From CAUZIZ01 sp965219005 (GTDB lineage: Bacteria > Acidobacteriota > UBA6911 > RPQK01 > JAJDTT01): a DNA stretch of 64,000 nt. Location: positions 620,001 through 684,000 of the forward strand of contig CBDCMS010000003.1 of NCBI GenBank assembly GCA_965219005.1. Reading direction: 5' to 3'. Position numbers and translations under genes: made by a program. Within the stretch, counting starts at the first letter, position 1. Each line of letters begins with the position of its first letter. The notes under the pieces are model-generated. The model did no database searches and was not told where the DNA came from. It saw nothing but the letters and a program-made list of their open reading frames with translations. Positions 35,004-44,224 of the stretch are shown piece by piece.

Positions 35004-35797
35004 GGGGCTCCGCCCCTTGCCGGAGGCACGGTGAACCCGAACCTGTTGAAGACCGCAGCAGCAGGCGCAGACTGAAGGTATTCATATAGCGCTCGAGCGC
35101 TCGACCGGTCTTGGCCTTCCTTCAGCAATACCAGCGGATAGATGATGGGGTCGTGGGAGCTCGCTGGGACCTCTAGAAGGATTCTTACGCCTGCGCTGGG
35201 GGCCGCATCGGTGGCGTAGACGATCCCTGCCTCCGCCGCTCCCTGTGCCACATACGCCAATGCTTGGCGGACATCGGCAGCGGCAACGACCTTAGTCTCC
35301 AGCGAGGGCCACAGACCCAGACTGGCCAGCGCCTGCCGGGCATAGATTCCAGCGGGTACGGCGCTGGGATCGGCCAATGCCAGATGCTCGATGGGCAGCG
35401 ATGCCAGTTCCTCAATTGACTTCAGAGTCAGCTCGGAATCGACCGCTGCGATGAGCACGAGACGGTTCGTCAAGAGGTCCACGCGACGAGCCACCAGATC
35501 CCCCTTCTCTAGAGTTTCAACCCATTCGACGTTCGCCGATAGGAACACGCTCGCCGCGGCACCGTGCATGATCTGTTGGGCCAAGGCAGAAGAGGAGGCA
35601 AGACTGGTTAGCGTTCTGGTCCCCTTCTCGGCCTGAAACGTCTCGATCAGATCTTCCACCGCGTCGGTGGTGCTCGCGGCCGCGAACAACAGGACTGGCT
35701 GGGGCGATGTGTTGCCGCAGCGGGCAGCCATCAGGACTACCCAGAGAAGAACCACAGTAGCACTACTCGAAGTCGCGCCTCTAGATGCTTCTTTCAT
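35000..35797 (-). CDS. modA: Molybdate ABC transporter periplasmic binding protein
   Basis: I chose ATG 35797 (MKEASRGATSSSA), giving 265 residues with a hydrophobic export segment ('ATVVLLWVVLMAARC'); a GTG at 35851 would add 18 residues ahead of it. The mature part opens with 'LLFAAASTTDAVEDLIETF' and has 'LASSSALAQQIMHGAAASVFLSANVEWV' and 'ADPSAVPAGIYARQAL', the oxyanion-contacting elements of ModA. It binds molybdate or tungstate and delivers it to ModBC. It is the first gene of modABC. No ModE gene or clear Mo-box was seen upstream. A 9-G run (35881-35889) lies in the divergent intergenic region. Confidence 0.9.
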   Translation of the reverse strand: MKEASRGATSSSATVVLLWVVLMAARCGNTSPQPVLLFAAASTTDAVEDLIETFQAEKGTRTLTSLASSSALAQQIMHGAAASVFLSANVEWVETLEKGDLVARRVDLLTNRLVLIAAVDSELTLKSIEELASLPIEHLALADPSAVPAGIYARQALASLGLWPSLETKVVAAADVRQALAYVAQGAAEAGIVYATDAAPSAGVRILLEVPASSHDPIIYPLVLLKEGQDRSSARALYEYLQSAPAAAVFNRFGFTVPPARGGAP

Positions 35798-35915
35798 GGA
35801 TCTGGATAGATAGTACAATAACTTGGTCTTGCTGAAGGGGGACCAGTACACATCGATTTTCTTCTTGTCAAGACCTCTTCGGGGGGGGGTACGCTAACCG
35901 GTAGGAGACAACAAG

Positions 35916-36743
35916 GTGATAAGAACTTTTGTTTGCTTACTGACCAGCCTCGCTCTGACGTTCGGTTCGATTGGAACGAGCGTGGCCCAGAAAAAGGGTT
36001 CCGAGACCAAGCCCAGCGTGAGCCTGCTCGATCGTGGAGACAGCGGCAGAGGCGGATTCCGGGAAGGCGGCGCGCCGTCCCCCAGCGGTCCGTTGACGAT
36101 CTCCTATCCGGGTGGAGGCCCAGGACCTGCCACGCCGTCGGGGTTTGGCGCTACAGGAGCGACGGTGTTCGGAAGCGGCGCCGGCGCTTTCCTGGGAAAC
36201 TTTTTTCTTCCCCTTGGCATGCCCTACCCTCCGAGCTTCCTGACGGCTGGTGGGGTTCCAGGCTTTGATCTTACCGGCGCCTACGCCTTTCATCTGCCCC
36301 TTGCGGCGCTTACAGTTGGATTCCTAGGCGCCGCTGTTGTACCGGCACCTTCGCCTACTGCAGCGCCCGCTGGGCCCATTGCAGCCGGGAAGTTCGCCAC
36401 GGTAGCTGTGCCATTTTTGCCAACCACCGTTACCAGCGCCCTCCTCTCTGCCCCTGGAGCGTTTGCCATTACTCCTTTGCGTGTGTCGGCTGCCAGCCCA
36501 GGCATGTTCTGCGGTCTTCTGGTCGGGGGTCCTTTTTTTGGACCAATTGGGGGTGCTGCCAACGGTCTCGGCGGCGTTTCGGGAACACCGGCACAGCCGC
36601 CGCTTCGGACGGCAGCGTCTCCCCTTGCCACGGGGGGCTTTATCCCACCCGTAGCTGCGCCGCCTGCTCTGGCCTATATCGCTGGGTGTTTCGCTGATTC
36701 CTCCACGACCCCGGTGGAACTCATGAAATTCTCGGTCGAATAG
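35916..36743 (+). CDS. Secreted Gly/Pro/Ala-rich protein of unknown function
   Basis: The GTG start at 35916 is supported by an AGGAG at 35902-35906 with good spacing. The 275-residue product has a signal peptide (MIRTFVCLLTSLALTFGSIGTSVAQ), then a low-complexity chain rich in Gly, Pro and Ala ('GGGPGPATPSGFGATGATVFG', 'AAVVPAPSPTAAPAGPIAAG'), with two Cys (in 'GMFCGLL' and 'IAGCFAD') that could pair. No domain recognised. Export to the envelope or outside is likely. The gene stands alone between divergent modA and the PPIase gene. Confidence 0.65.
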   Translation: MIRTFVCLLTSLALTFGSIGTSVAQKKGSETKPSVSLLDRGDSGRGGFREGGAPSPSGPLTISYPGGGPGPATPSGFGATGATVFGSGAGAFLGNFFLPLGMPYPPSFLTAGGVPGFDLTGAYAFHLPLAALTVGFLGAAVVPAPSPTAAPAGPIAAGKFATVAVPFLPTTVTSALLSAPGAFAITPLRVSAASPGMFCGLLVGGPFFGPIGGAANGLGGVSGTPAQPPLRTAASPLATGGFIPPVAAPPALAYIAGCFADSSTTPVELMKFSVE

Positions 36744-36904
36744 CGAACCGCTGGCTTTCGACTCACACTGGGTGTTAATTCAGAATCGCACGCGGCCGGG
36801 CAGGCGTTCGCCGGGCCGGTCCAACCAATGACTCGGGGATGATGTCCAGCTCTAGGTGTCGTGCGCTCTTCGGGCCCAGCTTTCCAACAGTTCATCGCCA
36901 TCCT

Positions 36905-38569
36905 ATGGTGCGCTCTCTCATTGGGCTGACGCTCTCGTGCCTGCTTTTTGGGTGCCGCAACTCAGACAGCAGCCTGGTCGCGAGAGATCGCTACGGTACG
37001 ATCGCTGTGGCCGATCTCGATGTCTTCGTGCGATCGCGTGCGGAGCAGGAGCGTCGGGTGCCGCCGGGGACCGATCCGAACGACTGGTTGGTCGAGCGGC
37101 TTGAAGATCTCGGCGTGAAGCGTCATCTGGAGCAGGCCGAGGAGACTCGCGCTTATCTCGAAGGACCACAGATCCAGTTCAAGCAGCGCTGGGCCCTGCT
37201 GGTGGCCTCGACTCAGTCGCTGCTGGCACAACTCGGGGCTGAAGCGCCGAGCGACCAGGAGGTTGCTTTCCCAGACGAATCCGAGGAGCCGGCGCGGGAG
37301 CCTCTGATCAGTTTCCGGCATATCTTCTTTCGACTGGATCGTGCCCAGACGGAAGCAGAAATACGCAGAATCCGGAGTGTGGCGGAATCCGTGACCAAGC
37401 GGGCAAAGCACGGAGAAGACTTTGAGCAGCTAGCTCGCGAATACTCGACATCGGCAAACGCTGCCTCAGGCGGCTTGGTACGCAGCCAACGCTTGTCCCT
37501 ACTGGATGAGCGGGCTGCGGCAGTTCTGGACTCGCTAGAAGAAGGAAAGATTTCCCGGCTGCTCGAGACCCGAACCGGACTGCATCTCTTCCAGCTCGAC
37601 CGCCGCGTCGAGGTGCCCGCGCCATCTCCGGAAGAGCAGCGGACAAGGGCCGAAACCCGCGCCCGCAGGCAGACAGTGGCGAAAAGGCTGGAGTCGTTTG
37701 CAGCCGAACTCCGCAACAAGATCAATGTGCAGACCGAGAGGTTCCCCTGGCAGGTAGGACCCTGGTCGCTATCCGAACAGGAGTTCGGCTGGGCGGCTGC
37801 CGCGTTCGGCGGTCAGCCGGGAGAGGCACAGACGAAAATCGAACGAACGCTTCTTTTCGCCGCCGAAGCGGAGTCGCGAGGCCTTCTGATCGACTCGCTG
37901 GAGAACAAGATCCGGGCGGAAATCGAGGCGGGAGCGAGGGTACAGACCTTGGCGTCGCGGCGCCGGAAATGGGTCGACGCGATGGATCCCAGTCGGGTGC
38001 GAGGTTTTTTCGAAGCTCGGCCTTCTGCCTTCATGACCCCTGCTCGGGCGAGTCTGGGGCTGATCTTCATACCCCAGGGAAAGGATGTGTTCGGCACCCA
38101 GCGAAAGGCGGAGGATCTCGTCGCCAGGTTGCGGGACCGTGCGTCGTTCGCCGCTGCGGCCAAGGAGCACTCTGTCCACGCTAGCGCTCTTGAGGGCGGC
38201 GATCTGGGCTGGATGGAGCCTTCCCAGTGGGCTGAGCTTCAGCCCCAGGTCTATCGCGCAGTAAACCAGATGGAGCCAGGCGACATCACCGATCCCATCT
38301 ACTGCACTCCTCGCCTCTTGACGGCGAATCCTCGAACGCTTCGGGGTGGCTTCGCCATCGTCGTTGTAAGGGAACGGCGCGAACCCCGTCAACGGTCGTT
38401 CGAGGAGGCCATCGACGACATTCGGCGGGCCTATGCCAACCAGAACCGCAGCGAGGTGGAGAGTGAAGTCCGGGCAGAACTGTTGACAGAGTCGGGTTTC
38501 GAAATACTTCGTTCCCCGCGACCAGAGCAATTCATCAGCAATGCGGACGCGGAAGCCAAAGAAGAGTAA
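36905..38569 (+). CDS. Lipoprotein peptidyl-prolyl isomerase with two parvulin (PpiC) domains
   Basis: I chose ATG 36905 (MVRSLIGLTLSCLLFGC), which places a lipobox L-F-G-C directly after the hydrophobic stretch; the upstream ATG at 36839 adds 22 residues. The 554-residue product has a SurA/PrsA-like helical N-domain, a first parvulin domain ('ISFRHIFFRLDRAQTEAEI', 'DFEQLAREYSTSANAASGG', 'TGLHLFQLDRR'), a helical linker, and a second ('ASLGLIFIPQGKDVFG', 'SFAAAAKEHSVHASALEGGDLGW', 'GGFAIVVVRERREP'). Likely a periplasmic chaperone/foldase anchored to a membrane. It overlaps the next gene by 29 nt. Confidence 0.85.
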   Translation: MVRSLIGLTLSCLLFGCRNSDSSLVARDRYGTIAVADLDVFVRSRAEQERRVPPGTDPNDWLVERLEDLGVKRHLEQAEETRAYLEGPQIQFKQRWALLVASTQSLLAQLGAEAPSDQEVAFPDESEEPAREPLISFRHIFFRLDRAQTEAEIRRIRSVAESVTKRAKHGEDFEQLAREYSTSANAASGGLVRSQRLSLLDERAAAVLDSLEEGKISRLLETRTGLHLFQLDRRVEVPAPSPEEQRTRAETRARRQTVAKRLESFAAELRNKINVQTERFPWQVGPWSLSEQEFGWAAAAFGGQPGEAQTKIERTLLFAAEAESRGLLIDSLENKIRAEIEAGARVQTLASRRRKWVDAMDPSRVRGFFEARPSAFMTPARASLGLIFIPQGKDVFGTQRKAEDLVARLRDRASFAAAAKEHSVHASALEGGDLGWMEPSQWAELQPQVYRAVNQMEPGDITDPIYCTPRLLTANPRTLRGGFAIVVVRERREPRQRSFEEAIDDIRRAYANQNRSEVESEVRAELLTESGFEILRSPRPEQFISNADAEAKEE

Positions 38570-40691
38570 TCGGCAGTCGCTGAGGACGCCGCTGGCCACA
38601 TTGTGCGCCGCGGTATTCCTCTGCGCCTGCTCGAAACCGCCGCCGAACGTCTATCTCATCACCATGGACACCACACGGGCCGACCACCTGAGCCCGTATG
38701 GACACGATATCGAGACACCCAATATCGCCTTCCTGGCAGAGCAAGGCGTCGTCTACGATCGCTGCTACACGCCGGTTCCGATTACGCTGCCCTCCCACCT
38801 TTCCATCCTGACCGGAACCTATCCCTGGTTTCACGGCGTCCATGAGAACGCCGGGTTCTACGTGTCCGAAGAGATGACGACCCTGGCCGAAGTATTGAGT
38901 GGGGCGGGCTATCGCACCGGCGCCTTCGTTGGGTCCTACCCGCTGGACTCACAAACCGGACTGGACCAGGGTTTCGAGGTCTACGACGATCACTATCCGT
39001 CCAGCCTGGAAGAGGGCAAGCATCCCATGCTGCGCGGCTTCTTCGACGAGCGGCCGGCAGCGGGCGTGGTGAGGCCCGCGCTGCAGTGGCTGGACGATCT
39101 GGGGGACGATCCGTTCTTTCTCTGGACCCACTTCTTCGATCCCCACCAACCCCATCGGCCACCGTCGCCTTACGCCGAGCGCTATATGGACAGACCCTAC
39201 GATGGAGAGATCGCTCTGGTGGATGAGGCGATCGGCCGGGTGCTGGAGAAGCTTCGCAGCCTTGATCTCCTCGATGATACCGTGATCGTCCTGACCGCAG
39301 ACCATGGTGAGGGCCTGGGCGATCATGGGGAGCTGACCCACGCGCTGCTCCTGTACTCTGCCACGGTGCGGGTGCCGCTCATCCTGGTCGATCCCGAAGG
39401 CGTGCCGGGCCGTGTCACCGGGCCGGTGGTAACCGTAGATATCTTCCCCACCCTTCTCCAGCGTCTTGGATTCGCTCTGCCCGAAGCGGTGCAGGGAAAG
39501 CCGCTGCCGTTGAACGACTCCCAGCAGCTACCCGACCGTATGATTCCGACGGAAACTCTCTACGGTGCTCTGCTGCACGGGTGGAGCCCTCTGGAACGGC
39601 TCACTTCGGACCGATGGGTCTATATCCATGGACCGGAGCCGCGGCTGTTCGACTTGTCAGTAGATCCAGGGGAAACGCAGAACCGCAAGGGCGATCATCC
39701 CGAAGTGGTCGCCAATCTGGCCCAGAAGCTGCAGGATCTGCGTCGCTCCCTGACCGGGTCGATGGCCGCCCGCGCCTCCTCGATTTCGCCGGAGAAGATC
39801 CAGCGGTTGCAGGCTCTTGGCTATCTCGCGAGCAGCACGACAGCGGATCCGACCGGTCTGCGCGTCGACGCTAGCCTCCCCGATCCCCACCAGGCAATCT
39901 CGGTGTTTCGGGAGATGAATGAGGGCAGACAGCTGGTGAACGACGGCAGGGCAGCCCTTGGGGCCGCCCTGCTGGAGCGTGCACGACAGTCCGATCCATC
40001 CAACCCCTTCTTGCTGTCGGATCTGGCCCGAGGTTATCTGGGGACCGGGGATCTGGAAGCGATGGCCGGAGTACTCGAGGATCTACTGAGCCGAGCACCG
40101 GAGAACCTTTCGGGCTGGCTGCTCCGCGCAGAGTGGGCTCGGCGCAGCGGGGACCAGCCGGAAGCCCTGGCGGCGATGGAGCGCGCCATGGAGTTGGATC
40201 CCCGGAACAAGGCAAGTCGTCTGGTGTTGGCATATTGGCTAGAGGATGCCGCCCGTCTGGAGGAAGCACTGGACATGTATCGTCAGCTCCTGAAGAACGC
40301 CCCCGACCACGAGTTGGCGGTGAACGGTCAGGGGGTCCTACTCTACCGGATGGGCCGCGTCGAGCAGGCGGTGGAGGTGTTTGAAGATCTGCTTCGCGCC
40401 CAGCCTTTTTTTGCTCCGGGCCACCTCAATCTGGGCGTGATTCGGTTTGACCAGGGCCGCTCTCCGGAGTCGCTGGCTCGAGTGGAACGCGCACTGACCC
40501 TGCGCCCGAGCTACGGGCTAGCCTACGAGCTCAAGGCGCTACTGTTGGAGAAGGCTGGGGACTTCGACCCGGCACTCAGGGCTTGGCAGGCGGCCTTGCG
40601 GTTTGCCGCCACTCGTGAGGCGTATGATCGAGCGCAGGCCTCGGTCGAGCGCATTGAGGGAGGTGGAGACGGTTCGGAGCCCGCCTCCTGA
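38541..40691 (+). CDS. Lipoprotein sulfatase-fold enzyme with C-terminal TPR repeats
   Basis: This 716-residue protein has a lipobox ending at C30 ('AAVFLCAC'). Residues ~36-330 form the alkaline-phosphatase/sulfatase fold: 'NVYLITMDTTRADHLSPYG', 'VPITLPSHLSILTG', 'WTHFFDPHQPH' and 'IVLTADHGEGLGDHGE'. At the nucleophile position, where sulfatases have C/S-x-P-x-R, it has T82-L-P-S-H, so formylglycine cannot form; a Thr nucleophile as in phospho-transferases is more likely. Residues ~430-700 are TPR repeats ('DPSNPFLLSDLARGYLGTGD', 'LNLGVIRFDQGRSPE'). It overlaps the PPIase gene, suggesting a joint envelope function. Substrate unknown. Confidence 0.85.
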   Translation: MRTRKPKKSNRQSLRTPLATLCAAVFLCACSKPPPNVYLITMDTTRADHLSPYGHDIETPNIAFLAEQGVVYDRCYTPVPITLPSHLSILTGTYPWFHGVHENAGFYVSEEMTTLAEVLSGAGYRTGAFVGSYPLDSQTGLDQGFEVYDDHYPSSLEEGKHPMLRGFFDERPAAGVVRPALQWLDDLGDDPFFLWTHFFDPHQPHRPPSPYAERYMDRPYDGEIALVDEAIGRVLEKLRSLDLLDDTVIVLTADHGEGLGDHGELTHALLLYSATVRVPLILVDPEGVPGRVTGPVVTVDIFPTLLQRLGFALPEAVQGKPLPLNDSQQLPDRMIPTETLYGALLHGWSPLERLTSDRWVYIHGPEPRLFDLSVDPGETQNRKGDHPEVVANLAQKLQDLRRSLTGSMAARASSISPEKIQRLQALGYLASSTTADPTGLRVDASLPDPHQAISVFREMNEGRQLVNDGRAALGAALLERARQSDPSNPFLLSDLARGYLGTGDLEAMAGVLEDLLSRAPENLSGWLLRAEWARRSGDQPEALAAMERAMELDPRNKASRLVLAYWLEDAARLEEALDMYRQLLKNAPDHELAVNGQGVLLYRMGRVEQAVEVFEDLLRAQPFFAPGHLNLGVIRFDQGRSPESLARVERALTLRPSYGLAYELKALLLEKAGDFDPALRAWQAALRFAATREAYDRAQASVERIEGGGDGSEPAS

Positions 40692-40876
40692 TCGTGACCA
40701 CGGTGTAGGATGGGCATTCCTGCCCGTCGCTCGATTTTTGCCGTTTTGATTTCAGTGAGAGGCCCACAAGACCCATCCCACGCCCGTCACTACTCGATCA
40801 AGTTTCAGCTTATTGGTGAGTTGGAACGTGTTAAGGTTCCAATCCAATGACCTAGACCGCTCTCGAGGTAGATCGA

Positions 40877-42205
40877 ATGCTCGGGCTAATCTTTTGGTTA
40901 CTGGTGCTGCCGCTCTGGGCGGGGGAACCTGGAGCCCAACATGAGCAGTACTGGCCGCAATGGCGCGGACCTCTGGGTACTGGTGTCGCGCCTAGAGCCG
41001 AACCGCCCGTCAAGTGGAGCGAGGATAAGAACGTCCGCTGGAAGCGAGCGCTGCCGGGTCTCGGGCATTCCACGCCGATCATCTGGGGTGACCGCGTCTT
41101 TTTGACTGCTGCCGTTCCTTACGGCGAGCCCCTGGAACCCATCTACGATAATGCTCCGGGCTCGCACAGCAATCTGCCGGTGACGCGAAGACACAAGTTC
41201 GTGGTGCTTGCCATCCGCCGCAGTGACGGGAACATTCTTTGGCAGCGGACGGTACATTCCGAGCTTCCGCACGAAGGGGGACATTACACCGGGAGTCTGG
41301 CGTCCGCCTCACCGGTTGCTGACGGCGAGCGCCTTCTCGTTTTCTTCGGCTCACGTGGAATCTATTGCCTGGACCTGGACGGAAAGTTGCAGTGGAAGAA
41401 GAACCTGGGGGCGATGCGGACCAAGCACGGGCATGGAGAGGGCAGTTCGCCGGTACTGCACGATGAGACCTTAGTCATCAATTGGGACCACGAAGGCCAG
41501 TCCTTCGTGATGGCACTCGACAAGCGCACCGGAAACCAACGCTGGAAGATCGCTCGCGACGAGGTCACTTCGTGGGCCTCTCCCACCACCGTTGTACAAA
41601 ATGGGATTCCCCAGGTCATCATCGCCGGAACCGATCGCGTACGCGGCTACGATCTTGCGAGCGGGAACGTTGTCTGGGAATGCGGGGGGCTCTCAGACAA
41701 CATTGTCGCCTCGCCGGTCGCCGGCAAGGGCATGGTGTTCGTGGGCAGCAGCTACGATAAGCGCGTCTTGTTGGCCATAGATCTTGCTGGAGCCAAAGGC
41801 GACATCACAGGAACCAAGCATGTCGCGTGGTCGAGTTCTCGCCGGACGCCATACGTCCCATCGCCTCTGCTCTATGGAGAGTCACTCTACTTCCTCGCTC
41901 ACTACCAGGGTGTTCTCTCACGAGTCGCCGCCAGGACCGGAGAAGGTCGTCCCGGGCCCCTTCGTTTGGAGGGTATAGACAATGTCTATGCCTCTCCGGT
42001 AGCGGGAGCCAATCGTGTCTATGTGACCGATCGCAGGGGAACAACGATTGTAATCAGTCACGAGGACAAGCCCAGAGTCCTGGCGCGGAACCGGCTGCAG
42101 GACGGCTTCAATGCGTCGGCCGCGTTAGTAGGACGTGAGCTCTACCTGCGGGGCGAGAAGCACCTCTATTTGATCAAGGAGACCTCCAGTAGTCCGGGAA
42201 AATAG
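40877..42205 (+). CDS. Secreted PQQ-like beta-propeller protein
   Basis: This 442-residue product has a signal peptide (MLGLIFWLLVLPLWAGE). It begins 'YWPQWRGPLGTGVAPRA' and 'VKWSEDKNVRWKRALPGLGHSTPIIWGDRVFLTAA', the standard opening of PQQ-type WD-like propellers of Planctomycetes and Acidobacteria. Blade motifs include 'GIYCLDLDGKLQWKKNL', 'VMALDKRTGNQRWKI' and 'GYDLASGNVVWECGG'. Such proteins rarely bind PQQ and are often scaffolds. The gene starts 185 bp after the sulfatase-TPR gene and is followed by an M61 peptidase gene 72 bp later. Confidence 0.85.
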   Translation: MLGLIFWLLVLPLWAGEPGAQHEQYWPQWRGPLGTGVAPRAEPPVKWSEDKNVRWKRALPGLGHSTPIIWGDRVFLTAAVPYGEPLEPIYDNAPGSHSNLPVTRRHKFVVLAIRRSDGNILWQRTVHSELPHEGGHYTGSLASASPVADGERLLVFFGSRGIYCLDLDGKLQWKKNLGAMRTKHGHGEGSSPVLHDETLVINWDHEGQSFVMALDKRTGNQRWKIARDEVTSWASPTTVVQNGIPQVIIAGTDRVRGYDLASGNVVWECGGLSDNIVASPVAGKGMVFVGSSYDKRVLLAIDLAGAKGDITGTKHVAWSSSRRTPYVPSPLLYGESLYFLAHYQGVLSRVAARTGEGRPGPLRLEGIDNVYASPVAGANRVYVTDRRGTTIVISHEDKPRVLARNRLQDGFNASAALVGRELYLRGEKHLYLIKETSSSPGK

Positions 42206-42277
42206 GCCCATTTCCCGAAGCAGAGGAGTCAGCAAACGGAGAGGACTAGGAGAACTATCACCGGGGCGGTCCTGGCA

Positions 42278-44041
42278 ATGGCTGTCTCCGTACGGCTGCT
42301 GCTCGCGGCGGAAGCGTGTCTCTGTGGTCTGGAGGTCGAATACTCGGTCAGTTTGCGGCAGAGGGCAGAGCACCGCTGCCTGGTAGAGATGCAGATCCGA
42401 GGGGTCAACCATCCCTATCTGGATCTGTCCCTCCCCGCCTGGAGCAACCTCTATCAGCTCAGGAACTTTGTCGACAATCTTACCGATGTCAGCGCCTCAG
42501 ATTCCGATGGCAAGCCTTTGGGAGTGCGGCGTATCGCGAGCCACACCTGGCGTATCAAGACCGATGCCGCAACCTCGCTCAGCGTTCGCTACCAGGTCTT
42601 CGCTAACGTACCAGGAGATTTCTACAGCCTTATCGATGAGCACCACGCCTTTCTCAACGGAGCCAACATTTTTCTCTACATGGAGCAGCACCGCCGCTTA
42701 CCTCACAGCGTAGAATTCGAGGATATGGACCCGACCTGGCGAATTGCTACCGGCCTTGACCAGGACGGATCGGAGACGGCGTTCCGGGCCCAGGACTACG
42801 ATCACCTTATCGACTGCCCCTTCGAGATCAGCGACTTCAACAGAATCGACTTCCGCTCCCACGGCGTGGATTTCGAGATTGTCTACCACGGCCAGCGAGG
42901 AGTGGAGGAGCCGGAAAAGTTTCGCTCTACCCTCGAACCCCTGGTAGAGACCTCGTTCCAGCTTATGCAGGATGTCCCACTGAAACGTTATGTTTTCATC
43001 TTCCATTTCACCGGGGTCAAACAGGGGGGAGGCATGGAGCATCGTAACTCTACCGCCATCAACAAGCCTCCTGTCCTGGAGCCCATCACCTCGGCTCGGA
43101 ACTACGTCGGCATCGCCGGAGTCTCGGCTCACGAGTTCTTCCACCTCTGGAACGTCAAGAGAATCCGCCCCCACCACTATCTCGAACCGGACTGGACTCG
43201 CCCCATCCCGACCCCGGCACTCTGGTTCAGTGAGGGGTTTACCAGCTACTACGGAAGTCTCATCCTGCTGCGATCCGGCCTTCATAGTCCCTCCCGCTTC
43301 TTTCGCTCTATGGCGGGACGGATTCGAGGGATTGAAAGCAGGTCTTCGCATCGGCGACTGAGTGTGGAAGAGGTCGCCGCCAATGCTTGGCGCTACCCTG
43401 AACCCTCCTACCTTCTCGCCGAGAACAGCTACAGCTATTACAGCAAGGGAGCCGTGCTGGCATTCTTGGCGGACCTCAGGATTCGGTCCGAGACCAAGGG
43501 CCGCCGTTCCCTGGATGACGTCATGCGTTTCTTGAACTGGTTCTACGCGAAGCCGGGAAAGGGGTTTGAGCCCCAAGACCTACCTCGTGTCTTCAGTTCG
43601 GTGTGCGAATGTGACTTCAGCGAGTTTTTTCAGAATTACGTGAGCGGTACCAAAGCATTGCCGTATCAGGAATACCTGGCACTGGCGGGTCTGGAATTGG
43701 TTCGCGGAGAGAGGACCGCTACCGACTTCGGCTTCGAGGCCACCAGCAACCACGGCAAGCCGCCAATCGTTGCAGGGATAAGCAAGGGCTCGCCAGCGGC
43801 AGAGGCCGGGCTCCAATTGGGGGATGTAGTGCTGTCCCCATACCGTCGTACGAAAGAGGGTGAGGAGCTGTCGCTGAAGGTGCAGAGAGACGGCGAAGAG
43901 CATAAACTCAACTTCCAGACGGGCGAGAAGCAGGTTCTCACCATCAAGATCGGAAGCCTCGAGGATCCAAGTCCGGTCCAGCGCCGAGTCCGAAAAGGGC
44001 TAGTGGAAGGGGACCGGGGGATCGGGAAGAGTGAAGAGTAA
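42278..44041 (+). CDS. M61-family metallopeptidase with PDZ domain
   Basis: This 587-residue protein has a short hydrophobic N-terminus (MAVSVRLLLAAEACLCG), an M61 N-terminal beta domain ('VRYQVFANVPGDFYSLIDEHHAFLNGANIFLYM'), the zinc site HEFFH (285-289) in 'VSAHEFFHLWNVKRIRP', and the third ligand E319 in 'LWFSEGFTSYYG'. A PDZ-like domain follows at about 490-560 ('ISKGSPAAEAGLQLGDVV'). M61 enzymes are glycyl aminopeptidases or related periplasmic peptidases. The stop codon is the first unit of a heptameric repeat array, so the C-terminal residues may have been altered by repeat expansion. Confidence 0.88.
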   Translation: MAVSVRLLLAAEACLCGLEVEYSVSLRQRAEHRCLVEMQIRGVNHPYLDLSLPAWSNLYQLRNFVDNLTDVSASDSDGKPLGVRRIASHTWRIKTDAATSLSVRYQVFANVPGDFYSLIDEHHAFLNGANIFLYMEQHRRLPHSVEFEDMDPTWRIATGLDQDGSETAFRAQDYDHLIDCPFEISDFNRIDFRSHGVDFEIVYHGQRGVEEPEKFRSTLEPLVETSFQLMQDVPLKRYVFIFHFTGVKQGGGMEHRNSTAINKPPVLEPITSARNYVGIAGVSAHEFFHLWNVKRIRPHHYLEPDWTRPIPTPALWFSEGFTSYYGSLILLRSGLHSPSRFFRSMAGRIRGIESRSSHRRLSVEEVAANAWRYPEPSYLLAENSYSYYSKGAVLAFLADLRIRSETKGRRSLDDVMRFLNWFYAKPGKGFEPQDLPRVFSSVCECDFSEFFQNYVSGTKALPYQEYLALAGLELVRGERTATDFGFEATSNHGKPPIVAGISKGSPAAEAGLQLGDVVLSPYRRTKEGEELSLKVQRDGEEHKLNFQTGEKQVLTIKIGSLEDPSPVQRRVRKGLVEGDRGIGKSEE

Positions 44042-44137
44042 AAAACAGTAAACAGTAAACAGTAAACAGTAAACAGTAAACAGTGAACAGTGAGCGGTGA
44101 AGAGGGAAGAGGGAAGAGGGAAGAGGGAAGAGGGGAC
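44041..44137. repeat. Two adjacent heptameric tandem repeat arrays
   Basis: From 44041 to about 44090 there are about seven copies of a 7-bp unit 'aaacagt', the last ones drifting to 'gaacagt'. From about 44097 to 44137 there are about five copies of another 7-bp unit, 'gaagagg'. Both begin right after the M61 stop and lie before the convergent sulfatase gene (ends 44225). Seven-base units would break any reading frame on slippage. The rest of the 44138-44224 gap shows nothing. Confidence 0.9.
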
Positions 44138-44224
44138 AGTTTCGGGGCTGGTGGAGAGAGTGTTGACAACAGTCCGATTGCGCCGTCCCCAAACACTCGG
44201 TCGCGCTTGAAGCTTCGAAGAACA

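Noticed and set aside
44041..44137. CRISPR array
   Set aside because: Units are contiguous heptamers without spacers, and no cas genes are present.
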